From: Sipunculus nudus
Lineage: Eukaryota > Annelida > Sipuncula > Golfingiida > Sipunculidae
DNA: 64,000 nucleotides
Assembly (NCBI GenBank): GCA_026874595.1
Contig: CM049312.1
Span: 70,712,929 to 70,776,928 of the forward strand
Direction: 5' to 3'
This document shows, piece after piece, positions 9,038 through 20,277 of the stretch (positions within the stretch are counted from its first letter, which is position 1; every line of letters starts with the position of its first letter). The notes under the pieces are model-generated. The model had not been told where the DNA came from. It was given only the letters and a program-made list of their open reading frames with translations, and searched no databases. A program made the translations under genes and the position numbers.

Positions 9038-10709
9038 ATTATTCACTAAAGTTCTTAACGAGAGATTAATTACCTGGGCAGATAAACACAATAAATTCAT
9101 AGAAGAGCAAGCTGGATATAGAAGAAATTATAGCACAATTGATAATATGTATACCCTCATGGCACTTGTTGAAATATACTTATCAAGGAAAAAAGGACGA
9201 TTTTATGCAACTTTTATAGATTTTTCCAAGGCGTTTGACTGTATTCCTCATGACTTATTATTCTATATACTTAATAAATATGGCATTAGAGGAAAAATAT
9301 TTAATATCCTCAAGTCAATGTACTCGAAATTACAGTCTTGTGTCTTAACAAATGAAGGAATAACTAGTTATTTTAAATGCAATGTTGGCACAAGACAAGG
9401 ATGTATGATCAGTCCTTTACTTTTTACTTTTTTCATGAACGAATTTTATTTTACTATACATTCTGAGGAAGACAGTATAAATATAGGTCCAGAATCATCT
9501 TATCTTTCAATGCTGATGTTTGCTGATGATGTGGTCTGCTTTGCAGACACAACAGGCAGATTACAATCCAAGATTAACAAACTGGAAGTATTTTGTTATA
9601 ATTATGGAATGAAAGTCAATGTCGAAAAAACTAAAATAGTTGTGTTTAGAAATGGGGGAACTTTGAGAAAATATGAAAAATGATTTTATAAAGGTAAACG
9701 CTTAGAAGTTGTCAATAGTTATAAATACCTGGGAGGCACATTTACAAGTTTACTAAATTGGTCCAAAATGAAGCAGAATCTAATTTGTCAAGCAAACAAA
9801 GCTTTAATAATAATCAAACAATTTATCTCAAAATACAAGCAACTACCTACTTGTAAATCCTTATTTCTTTTTGATAGGATGGTCCTTCCAATTCTGTGCT
9901 ATGGTAGTGAACTATGGGGTTTTGAAACGTGTGACAATATTGAAAGTGTACATACCAAGTTCTGTAAATATATTCTCCAAGTTAATATGAATACACCAGT
10001 TGCTGCAGTACTAGGAGAATGTGGGCGGTTGCCCTTGAAGATTCATTATATAATAAGAGCTATAACTTATTGGACTAAATTGATAAATATGACAAATAAT
10101 AGATTACCAAAGCAAGTGTATAATAAATTATATCGCTTAGATGAAGCAGAAAGACAGAACTGGGTAATTAATATAGAGAAAATATTATTTTCGCAAGGAT
10201 TTGGCTATGTTTGGATTGAACAAGATGTAGGGGATGTTAAATTATTTATCTCAGTATTGAAACAGAGATAAAATGATTCTTTATTGCAGGATTGGACAAG
10301 TAGTATATCTAAAAATCGTCGATTAAACACATACTCAACTTTTAAATTAACTTTAAGCACTGAAAAATATTTAACAGTTCTACAGAATGTGAACTATAGA
10401 AAAAGTCTTTCAAGACTAAGATGTTCATCACATAATTTAGAAGTAGAAAACGGAAGGCATAGTAATACTCCATGGGATGAAAGGTTTTGTAAATATTGTC
10501 TAAGATATGGGGAAGCTGTTGTGGAAGATGAGCATCATTTTATCATGAAATGCCCATTGTATACAGACTTGAGAATCAAGTATATTGATGATTTAAGTAC
10601 ATTTACATCTCTGATGGCAGACAATAATGCCCATACAATAAAACAATTAGCAACCTATGTACACTATGCCTTTATTAGGAGAGCTGATGAATTGAAAGCT
10701 ATCATCTAA
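9038..10709 (+). pseudogene. LINE reverse transcriptase, 3' portion and C-terminal region
   Basis: Continues the RT interrupted at 5184. Motifs: EEQAGYRRNYSTIDN (about 9100-9145), FIDFSKAFDCIPHDLL (about 9210-9260), GTRQGCMISPLLF (about 9390-9428) and the catalytic MFADDVV (about 9517-9537). These are followed by a thumb region and a C-terminus with an FCKYC...EDEHHFIMKCPLY zinc-finger-like pattern (about 10487-10563). The whole stretch is in one reading frame, broken only by TGA at 9681-9683 and TAA at 10269-10271. Such light decay suggests a fairly recent insertion, now disabled by the stops, the 5' truncation and the HINE-1 insert. Confidence 0.9.
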
Positions 10710-11081
10710 GTTATCTATTTATTTCACTTACTTATTCATCTGCCAATTAAGAAATAGATAAACTGTTTTCCATATATGCACTGTACTACTGTTTGTTTTA
10801 TATGTACACTTATTTAATATTTTTATTATTATTATTATAATTGGTATTATTATTGTTATTATTCATGACCTCTAAATGAAATGAAACGTGATTACAAAAT
10901 TTCTGCTTGTGTTTAGATATTGCAAACATGGGTTCATACAAGATTGTGTTTTTTAATGCATGTTTTGTTAGTTCATGTTATGCAGTTACATTTTGTTATT
11001 GTTGAATTTTTATGATTCTTAACACATGCTCTTTGTGGAACCATGGGCCTGAGGCCATTTCTATTCATTCATTCATTCATC
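10710..11081 (+). other. LINE 3' untranslated region and (ATTC)n tail
   Basis: AT-rich sequence with an ATT-rich tract near 10830-10865. It ends in GGGCCTGAGGCC (a short hairpin) and a perfect (ATTC)n tail at about 11062-11081. Tails of short tandem units rather than poly(A) are usual in CR1/L2-type LINEs. Confidence 0.75.
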
Positions 11082-11830
11082 TCATGACCCAAGAATCAAC
11101 AGTTCTTACTTTAGTGGTGGGCCATATATAAGTCAAGTTTGAAACCAATATTTCAAACCAAACTGGTGTTATCATCTGGAAACTAATATGTGGATTGATG
11201 GCCCCCTTGACCTTGACCTTGTGACCCCAAAATCTATAAGCTACTTCCACTATTGGCAGGTGAACAAACATCCGGAAGATGTTTGGGACAGAAGGTTTGG
11301 CTAAAAATACATCAACAATTATTATAGAAGTGGGTCCTGTGACCTTGACCTTTGGCCTTATGGCCCCAAGATCAAAAGGTTTCTTACATTATTGGTGGGT
11401 CATATATAAGTCAAAATTGAAATCAATATGCCAATCCTAACTGGAGTAATCGTCCAGAAACAAATATGTGGACAGATGGGCCCCTGTGACGATGGCCTTT
11501 GACCTTGTGACCCCTAAATCAGTCAGTTTCTTCCCCTATTGGCAGCTCAGCTATATGTGCAAGATGGAAGGTTTTGGATGAAATGTTTGGCTTAAAATGC
11601 ATCCACAATCTTTCCTAATAAGTGGGTACTGTGACGTTGACCTTTGAACTCATGACCCCAAAATTGAACAGAATCTTCCCCTATTGGCAGGTTAGAAATA
11701 CCTTGAAGATGGAAGGTTTGCGATGAAAAGTTTGGCTTCAAATGCATATGCATTCTTTTTAAAGAACTGAGTCCTGTGACCATGACCTTTGACCATTGGA
11801 CCCAAAAATCCACGTGTCTATATATTTGGG
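11082..11830 (+). repeat. HINE-type core fragment (TGACC-rich monomers, no ends)
   Basis: Four to five diverged monomers of the same TGACCTTTGACC-type repeat as in HINE-1, most like its right part (compare TTCTTACTTTAGTGGTGGG at 8395-8413). No element ends are visible. It abuts the LINE tail directly. 11831-12875 holds no gene or clear repeat that I can identify. Confidence 0.75.
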
Positions 11831-12875
11831 ATTAAAAGATTTTCACTTACTATGTAAATGACCCTATTATCCTTATCTATGACCTTACTCTGCTTATATA
11901 TGTACACAAGTCTGTGAGAATGAGACTTTCCCTGTTACGTTTGGTAAATGATTCCTAGAACCCGTCCAAGCGTAACAACTTTCGGGGTTTTAAGAGTCTG
12001 GGATTCGCTGGAGAAGACATGTTCGTATATGGGAGTAAGCATGCACACCCCCTTTTAGTCAGACCTTTTTTTTAGCAAATTCCAGAATTGTTTTGATTTT
12101 GAATTTTATGAAAAAAGGAAACCACTCAGACTGCATTTCCTCCCTCCTTTCCCCTGTAGGGGAGAGGAACGTTCCTCAATGATGGAGGACAAGTTTCCCC
12201 CAGAGGGAAAACATCCACCATCCGCTTCACGCTCAGAAGGAAATGCTTCAACTCCTCATCGTGGTTTGTGGTTCGGAATCAGTTTTGTCTGAATTCCTTG
12301 CGATACATACTATAGAAATGATCCCTAAAAGTATGATCTTACCGTTACACTGTGAAAAAGAGACAGTAGGTTAAACAACATTTATTTCATTGGTGTCATT
12401 TGATATATTTCCATGAAGATGTACTGGCTTATGACAACTTGCACAATAAGTTGTCAAACATATTATTTTTAGATTAACATTTGTAGCATTTCAACATATC
12501 CAAAAGTTTGACGCGAAGAAAATGTCCTCAGACATTTTCCTTGATTATAAAATATCTGCTCTTCATTTTAAAACGAAATTATACAGCGCCCTCTTGCGAT
12601 ATTGACAGATATTATTATAACGTGCAACTCGTCTCACGTCAGAGACAGCACACATGACCACCATTCACTAAATCGGGCCAATATTGTAATTTATATATCA
12701 GACTGACGCGTCATTAGTCGGCCCCTACTACATGTTATCATTTAAATAAATTTGTAATCAATACATAACCGATCACATTTTTTTTGTGTGCAATCACATG
12801 GGTGTATAAGATAATACGACATGTATGTGTATAAGATGCTAAACTGTTTAAATTTGCCGACAAAGTATCATGTAC

Positions 12876-12981
12876 CTCATTCAAGAAATGGTTTCTCGTC
12901 CCGTTCCCAGATGGCAGCACCTTCAGGAGCAAAATGTGGGAAGGGTTCATCTGTCACAGCATCTGATGTCAACCTTTCTCT
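12876..12981 (-). CDS. Candidate exon of an unidentified minus-strand gene
   Basis: On the minus strand a good 3' splice site (pyrimidine tract ending CTGCAG at 12982-12987) precedes 106 bases open in one frame, including the residues EPFPHFAPEGAAIW. TGA at 12879-12877 is followed at once by a possible donor, GAG|GTACAT. The residue composition is protein-like and the base composition is richer in GC than its surroundings. It could be a terminal coding exon, an exon fragment or chance. I do not recognise the protein and no partner exon is evident nearby. Confidence 0.33.
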
Positions 12982-13328
12982 CTGCAGAAGAAACAAAAAT
13001 ATCTCCGCTTGACTAAACAGCTTAAATTATGTGATAAAAAAGAAAAAAGGAAACAATATATTAATGGCACTTCTTATAATCTTGGGGTCACAGCCCTCAG
13101 CCCGGCCGTCTCATCATACACTGTGTCCAGCACAGAACGATTTTCTTGCATGCCTTTTGCTTAATATTTTTGTTCATTTTTTTTTCTTTAGATTAACTTT
13201 CACACAAATAAAAAAAACAAGGAATTACATATACACAATTAAACACATCGTTGTTTTTCTGTATATAAACCAAATACATCGACCAATTATCATAGGTGTA
13301 AACATATCCTCCTTACAACTTGGTTCCC

Positions 13329-13346
13329 GGGGGGGGGGGGGGGGGC
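13329..13346 (+). repeat. Poly(G) run
   Basis: About eighteen G's. 12990-13633 otherwise holds no gene. Confidence 0.9.
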
Positions 13347-13633
13347 TGGGCAGCCAAGCAGTTAATACCAATATGCTACTGGCAGTGGTAGCATTTTGCT
13401 TCAGCACTGCTGAGTTTAATTAATTTATTTGATGTGATTTTACTATATTCGTGTTTTGTCAGGCCCTTATTATATTTAATGTGGTTCAGATGGATTTTGT
13501 TTTAGTTAAATAGAGTTGGGATTAGGAACAAAGTGTTGATGTGATATATGGAGCTGTCAGACGTACAGTGTGTAATAACAGCGGCCAGTGGAATGTGTTT
13601 ACTTTAAGTGGGCTACATTGTCAAAGAGAAGTA

Positions 13634-13811
13634 CAGTCAAACCTTGAAATTACGAACATCAACTGGACCTCGATAAAGTGGAAGCATTTTCGCGGTTGGC
13701 GCTTCAGCGCGGTCTTATATAAAAAGCAAAAAACTATTCAGGACCTTATACAGGTGGTTTTATTTTTAGGCAGTCGCTAAAGTTTGGTGTTCGTTAAACG
13801 AGGTTTTACTG
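13634..13811 (+). mobile_element. pogo/Tigger-like MITE
   Basis: Terminal inverted repeats CAGTCAAACCTTGAAATTAC at the left and, read on the opposite strand, CAGTAAAACCTCGTTTAACG at the right. A TA precedes the left end. CAGT ends with an AACCTCG box and TA target are typical of pogo/Tigger-type Tc1-mariner MITEs. 178 bp, no coding capacity. Confidence 0.65.
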
Positions 13812-14095
13812 TTTATCGGAGGCAGTGCTTAGTTCATTAGTATCAACTGTCAAGAGGAATAGGTCAAGTAACTGCAGCATTAAATCTAGTATATAGTAAC
13901 AACGTTTTAAAGGTTATTATTCCTGCAATAACCTCGCCGATATTAGAATAAATAATTTGTAATGTACACATTATGTTGAGTGACTTTTGCAGAAAGCACG
14001 GAAAGGGGCTAAGCCCTGACCACAAAAAAATTATCTGAAACCCTTGAAAAAAAAAATTTGCTATGCATGGCAGAGGAGGGGACAGGGCCTCTGGA

Positions 14096-14123
14096 ACCCC
14101 CCCCCCCCCCCCTTTTTTTTTTT
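14096..14123 (+). repeat. Poly(C) then poly(T) run
   Basis: About sixteen C's followed directly by about eleven T's. 13812-14741 shows no gene. Confidence 0.9.
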
Positions 14124-15330
14124 TGGTTTTGGTCCCCTTCGGCTACTAACGAGGTATGCATATTCCAGTTTTCTTCTTTCGGAACAGCTTTCTTAAATGA
14201 AGATATACATTTAATTCAACTTTCATAACTTCCTTACATCAAACCATACTTTTAATAATAATAAATATATATGTAACCAATCAAAGATCTTCGAAAATCT
14301 GAATGCCCCCGCGTCCCATTCCAGTTGTAAATATCATCATCAGTGACCAGGTCTTCAAGTTAAGCAAACCGATGTATGAATTTCTTGCCACGAGCACAGT
14401 GCCACAAAATAAGTGTTAAAATAATAGAACATATCTGATTGACACAGTATTCCACTGAAAATCTATATTTTATTTTAATTTAGTTACCATCTCATTTAAT
14501 ACATATAGCCCCCATCCCCCAACCCCGATAAAAATCCCGGTTACCAGGTTTAACAGCTAGTAGTACTGCATAGTACGGACGAGGGGGCTGTCATTGGCCA
14601 ACCAGTTCTCTCCGGAAATAGACACCCACCTTGAGACTGTTCTCCGATTACGTTCCTCTTTTATTTCGGTGCCGTCATCAACCCCTGACCTCGCAAACAG
14701 TCCGTATAGCCGTTCGTAGGGGTTGCCATATAAAATCTAAAACAAGTGACCCATGGGTCATGACGCTCAGCTGCCAAGCGTGACCTGCGACATCATGGGC
14801 TGCAATTCACAACTTCTAGTAAAATTGTTGCAGAACCTATATGACAATTTTGTTTAAACTTTCTACATTGCCATAAATTTTTATCATATATGTCTGGTTA
14901 AAACATAGTGAATGATGGTCTGAGGCAAAATGTATGGTTGTTGAGCTATCAGGAACAAATCCCACAGCTTGCTCGATACCTGTCAGTCTCAAAAGGAATA
15001 CCACACAGGCCACATATAAGATCAAAATATAGCAAAAGATCAAGGAAATCCATGCAAGAAATTGTTGTGAAACGGGTGCTTCCATATTAATTTTTATTCA
15101 ATACAAGCCAACTGTACTGAGCTTTCATAAATGATGGTCATATTTTTTTCAGAAATCTTTGACCCAATGCAAGATTACATTAATATACATCCCACTGCAT
15201 TCACTTTATTAGTTCTTGAGATAATATGTTCTAAAGGAATTTAAAGATGGCGTCCTGGTGGCCATATTGGATTTCTGACAGGTCGGAAATTGAACAACAA
15301 ACATCCTATAAAGGGACCAAACATCATAAA

Positions 15331-16345
15331 ACTAGATGTGTCGGCACGACACAAATGCCCCCGCCTGGGGCAAATTAGAAACATTTGTTAAATTTTATAA
15401 ATTTTTTTTAAGTTCAGGAGGGTTTTGTATGGTCAACGGGGACGAAACGCGAACTCGATCTGTAACTAGTCATTATCTTGCCACACACAAAAAATCAGGG
15501 AGGTATCTGCAGGCATTGCGAAAAAAAAAGGCCGTACATATGCATTTGTTATGAAAATTTCTATTTTTCATGTAACTTTCTATATTCAGGAGCAGTCAAT
15601 GTCAAAAGTAGGTCAACTGGGACAAAACAAGAACTTGATCTGTAGATGGTCATTATCTGCCCACAGACCAAAAATCAGGCCCGTATCTGCAGTCATTGCG
15701 AAAAAAAAGTCCGTACATGTGCACTTGTCATGAAAATTTATATATTCTATGAAATTTTCTATGTTAGGGCACCGTCAAACAGTCCAAAGTAGGTCAACTG
15801 TGACAAAACGTGAACTCAATCTGTAACTGGTCATTATCTGCCCATGCACCAAAAATCAGGCCAATATCTGCAGGCATTGCGAAAAAAAGTCTGTACATGT
15901 GTATTTGTCATGAAAATTTCTATTTTTCATGAAATTTTCTATGTTCAAGAGCCGTAAAACGGTCAAAAGAAGGTTAACTGGGAGAAAATGCGAACTCGAT
16001 CTGTAACTGGTCAATATCTGCCCACACACCAAAAATCAGGCCAATATCTGCACGCATTGTGAAAAAAAGTCCGTACATGTGTATTTGTCATGAACATTTC
16101 TATTTTTCATGAAATTTTCTATGTTCAGGAGCCGTAAAATGGTCAAAAGTGGGTCAACTGGGATAAAACGCGAACTCGATCTGTAACTGGTCAATATCTG
16201 CCCACACGCCAAAAATCAGGCCAATATCTGTAGCCATTGGGAAAAAAAAAGTCCGTACAACTGTTTGATTTCGGAAGGACGGAATGACGGAAGGACGGAC
16301 ATGGGTAAAAAACTATATGCCCCAGCCACTTTGTGGCGGGGGCAT
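15331..16345 (+). mobile_element. HINE-3 element nested in HINE-2 copy a
   Basis: Starts ACTAGATGTGTCG, containing the perfect hairpin GTGTCG-GCA-CGACAC (15338-15352). An 11-bp subterminal inverted repeat, ATGCCCCCGCC (15355-15365), matches GGCGGGGGCAT (16335-16345). The right end folds as GCCCCAGCCAC-TTT-GTGGCGGGGGC (16319-16343). HINE-2 copy c at 27770-27790 shows the uninterrupted A-run, so this is the insertion point. Confidence 0.8.
15400..16270 (+). repeat. Tandem array of about 180-bp monomers in HINE-3
   Basis: About five imperfect copies of a unit containing GTCAACTGGGACAAAACG, AAAAATCAGGCC and GTCCGTACATGTG. They have no TGACC motif, so this core is unrelated to those of HINE-1 and HINE-2. 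Confidence 0.88.
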
Positions 16346-18639
16346 AAAAATCACAGAAACTGTCCTGGCAAACGGATTTCTAAAATGGCTACCTGGCAGA
16401 CATAATGGTTTTCTGACAAGTCACACATCCTCCAATAAGACACTTAACTTGTAGCAATTGCTTCAAAGAATGTAACAGTTATGAATGTCCAAAACAATTC
16501 AAAAGGCATGATCAGATTGGAGAGCTCTCATATCAGATTTATGAACATGCAAATGTAAAAAGTGCAAGTCCAATTTGTTTTAATTATCAGCTTGCTATTC
16601 AATGGGGTCAGCAGGGTAGGTAAACTGCAAAACCTAAAAGAAAAGAAATGCAGAAAGCATCACTAAGAGCCTTGTAATCAAATAAAGCCATCCTAAATCC
16701 AGGCACAGACCCACATATTTTCAGAACAAACACTTGCTGGTATATCTGATGATTTGTATAATAATATTCAGATATCTAGAAAACTAAGTTTATTGCTATG
16801 ATTCCATGATATAAACTGCAAAATGTTCCCATCATTTTATAAATCAGTAGCTAAACTTAACACTACACTCTCATAGTCTTAATGCCTGGCCAAAGCATTC
16901 CGGCAACAGTGTTTTTGTTATGCACTAATGATGTATCCTTATCACTCCTTTAGCTGATACAAAGGGAGTCATATATCACAAGTGTCACTGACAATTATGG
17001 GCACATAGTGAGATGTACCAGTTGTGAGTGCCATATGGTTATATATACAAGAAAACAAGAAAAATAGAGATGGTCTACAAAATAAGTTATTTTGAACATC
17101 CCTGGCCCATGACCTTGGCCTTTTGCCCACATATCAACTGGATTCTTTCTAAATGATTGGTAACTAATAACCACTTACATCAGGCCGGGTGTAACTACTT
17201 GGCAACCAATGAGTGAATATCTTAGACCTGCAACCTTTAACCTCCTGACCAGCTGACCTCAAAATCAATTAGTTATTTCTTCATGCAAAAAGACCCATAA
17301 ATATGAAGTTTGAATTAAATTCAGTGATGCATAGATGTGGCATATGTGAAAGACTGAAGGTTTGGGTTGAATAGTTTCACTTGAAATATGTTCACAAGCA
17401 TTTTGAACAATATTGTGACCTTGACCTTTGACCTTTTGAACTCAACATCAATAGGCTTCTTCTCCTATTGGTAGGTAAGCCATGTATGACAGATGGAAAG
17501 TATGTATTGAAAAGTTTGCTGAAAATGACTCCACGCAAGGAGAGGGTGCTGTGAACTTGACCTTTGACCTCAAAATCAACAGGTCTTTCCCCCTGTTGGC
17601 AGAGAAGCGATATCAGTGCTGAAAGGTTTGGAATGAAAGGTCTAGCTTGAAATGTGTCCACAACCTTTTCAAAGAAGTGGATCCTGTGATCTTGACCTTT
17701 GACCTTGTGACCTCAAAATAATTATGGTTCTTCCCCTGTTGGTAGGTGAGCTGTATGTGAAAAATGGAAGATTTGGGATGAAAATTTTGGCTAAAAGAAT
17801 TATTTCTGGGGGGTGCAAACACACCCCATAACTTCGAGAATATAGGTCGCAGTGACCTAATTTCAGGTTTGCAAGGAGATCTTTTTAGAACCTCTAAGAC
17901 TGCATGGGGTTCATGGCCCTAGCCCCTATGGTTACGATTTGTGCCCTGCTAACGGCCGGACGGCCGGCCGGACGGCCGGTCGGACAGCGGAAGGACGCCG
18001 GACAAAGACCCATCGCTATAGCCCAGCATGACTGAAAGTCAGCTGAGCTAATAAAACCCGAATGTCGAAAGTTACATGTCGGAATTCATGATATGCCTTT
18101 ACTGTACTTGGAGGTTAGAATGTGCTCTTCATTGCGTTGTATAGAAAGTTTGGGTTTTCTGAATCTCGTTGATTTTATCTAGATTTAAATTAATTCCAGA
18201 TACTCTACATAAACTAATTCATTCCACAGTATATCTGTAAAAGCTACATACTATTTATGAATATCATGTTAAAATATAGGTAAAACACCAAGATATTACT
18301 ATTTTTTTAGTTAACACTCAAAATAATTTTTAAGTATTTGAATCTTTTAGTGTGCATAAATGATTTTTTTTAGATTTTCACCTATAAAAGGCTCCTCATT
18401 AAAGATTAAAAATACTAATTTTAGAATATTTGGTAACAACAGTACTCTAGTTAGACAAGAATGTTTAAAACCGTAACAGGCTGGGAAATATCGAATTAAA
18501 GTTAAAATATATATAACTAGTAACTTGTTTTTAAATCTTTAAAAATTCAAACAGTTTTGAGAAGTCCTAAAGTATCCGTATACTACCGAATGGGGAATAA
18601 TTTAGCTTTCTAATGTTTAGTTTTGTAGTATAGTCCGTC

Positions 18640-18850
18640 AGCGTCAGTCGTGCCATCAAGCTGACGGTCCTTCCGTTAAGCGTGGTCGTCACCACGATAA
18701 TTTACCAGGAATTCGATTTATATTAATGAAACTCACTGTAAATTTAATATTGATAAATAAAGTATCTCCTCTGAGTTTCATGCTTGGCAAAATCCGCTCA
18801 TATTTAATGAGGTCGGAGGTTACAAGACTTTTGACGGGCCTACGGTATAA
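18640..18850 (+). repeat. Weak dispersed repeat, related to 58820-59010
   Basis: The tail, containing AGGTCGGAGGTTACAAGACTT and GACGGGC, resembles 58965-59000 (TGAGGTCATAAGACTTCCGACGGGC). Diverged and without clear ends. The rest of 18053-19889 has a (GT)n tract near 19090-19110 and no gene. Confidence 0.35.
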
Positions 18851-19134
18851 ATCACTCTTTCGGCGCTATAAAGCTTGATTCGTTATTACTTACTATATTT
18901 GCGAAAATTGTATTGTTGAGGCTGTCAGATAGCCGTTTCGTTAATTTCTCGAATTAAATAATCATAGATTATTATTGCCTTGAAACCTGAGTTTCCTATT
19001 CATAATAAATATACCCGTCAGTTCAACAAGACTGGTACCATCTGTTTATAATTGCCTTCGCCAGGAGGGTATGCGTTCAATTCCGTTCGTGTGTGTGTGT
19101 GTATATATATAAGTGCGTGTGTTTGTTCTCACCA

Positions 19135-19252
19135 TAATTCACGTAGTCATGAACTGAATCCCATAACATTTTCAAGGCACCTCGGGAATGGACCAATGAA
19201 GAACCAGTTAGATGTGGTTGTGAATCCGCCTCATGATCTGGATCCAGGAAGG
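19135..19252 (+). repeat. Dispersed repeat R1, copy 1
   Basis: Shares with 44075-44215 and 61935-62053 (minus) an ordered set of motifs: ATTCACG, ATGAACGAAATCCCAT-like, CGGGAATGGACCAATGAAG, then a GGATC...CAGGA segment. A SINE or MITE relic is possible, but no promoter boxes were seen. Confidence 0.6.
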
Positions 19253-19889
19253 ACTTCCCGGGATTTTCACAAACGTGCAGCCTCATGTGTCCGATTGAAC
19301 ATGGGAATATGCATTGGCAAAATAAGTACATGTAAATGCAAATATTTGCTTTTGGAACATATGCACCAATGAACCTTGGAATATGCGCCAATAAGTATAA
19401 ATGAAAACACGGGTTGAGGATATACTCACATTAAGGAGCGTTCTCATGGCGGACTCCTGCATTCCTGAAAATTTCTAGTTTAAACACTTGTTAAATTGTG
19501 CTGTCAGACTACACGGTGAAAGCAGTCGTGTCGTTCGCAGCAGTGATTTTTTTACAGGAATGCTGATTATAATACAGAAATAAACCCCTTTGATCAAAAC
19601 TTAGCAATCAGACATATTTATAGTCCTTTGATCATGCACGTTTGGCTCAGAGAAATCTTCATGAATTAATATGACGGTCATAAGATTCAACCGCAATCGT
19701 CCATACACATTCATACAGAGATATACCATGCCTTGAACTTTTTTTTTGTGTACACATATATTTTTTTGGGACGGGAGGGGATATGTATTTAATGGTAATG
19801 TCTAGGATGACATGTTTAAGTTATATATTATTATTTGGTCCTATCAAGTATCATGATAGAGACATGATGGAGCAAAAAAAAAAAAAAAA

Positions 19890-20260
19890 ACTAGGGACCA
19901 GGGTCTCGACGCTTAGCAGTATTTGTCTATAAGGATATTTTGAAAAAAAAATTCAGAATGACGGTCCTGTGATCATCACCTTTTCCATTGGATCCTGAAA
20001 ATCAAAATATGTTTCTTACTTAAGTGGTGGGTCATTAAAAGATAAAGTCTGAAGCCATCTGGCTAGCCAAAGCAGGATTATCATCCATAAACTAATTCGT
20101 GAATGGATGGGCCCTGTGACCTTGACCTTTGATCATGTAAGCCAAAATTCAGGGTGATTACTGATTTGTGATCAATAAACACACTAGGTTTTGGGACACT
20201 AGATAGAATCACAGCTGGGAAACTGACATGATTGTTGTCATTTTATAGTTAAAAAAAAAT
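19890..20260 (+). mobile_element. HINE-5 fragment, copy 1
   Basis: Starts ACTAGGGACC and CGACGCTTAGC, and continues AATTTGTCTATAAGGATATT-like. It has TGACC-type monomers and ends near ACACACTAGGTTTTGGGACAC and CAGCTGGGAAACTGACATGA. The same start and end recur at 48439-49575. Confidence 0.55.
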
Positions 20261-20277
20261 ATTCGTTTAAATAACAA

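Larger units (their letters stand above)
14742..18052 (+). mobile_element. HINE-2 element, copy a (contains nested HINE-3)
   Basis: Starts ACAAGTGACCCATGGGTCA, whose TGACCCATGGGTCA is a perfect 14-bp palindrome, followed by GACGCTCAGCTG. It ends GACTGAAAGTCAGCTGAGCTAA, giving a short hairpin GACT/AGTC and the subterminal inverted pair GCTCAGCTG/CAGCTGAGC. The right part has TGACCTTTGACCT monomers (17390-17720), the near-palindrome GGTCGCAGTGACC and a GGACGGCCGG-rich tract. HINE-3 is inserted at 15331-16345. No coding capacity. Confidence 0.78.
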
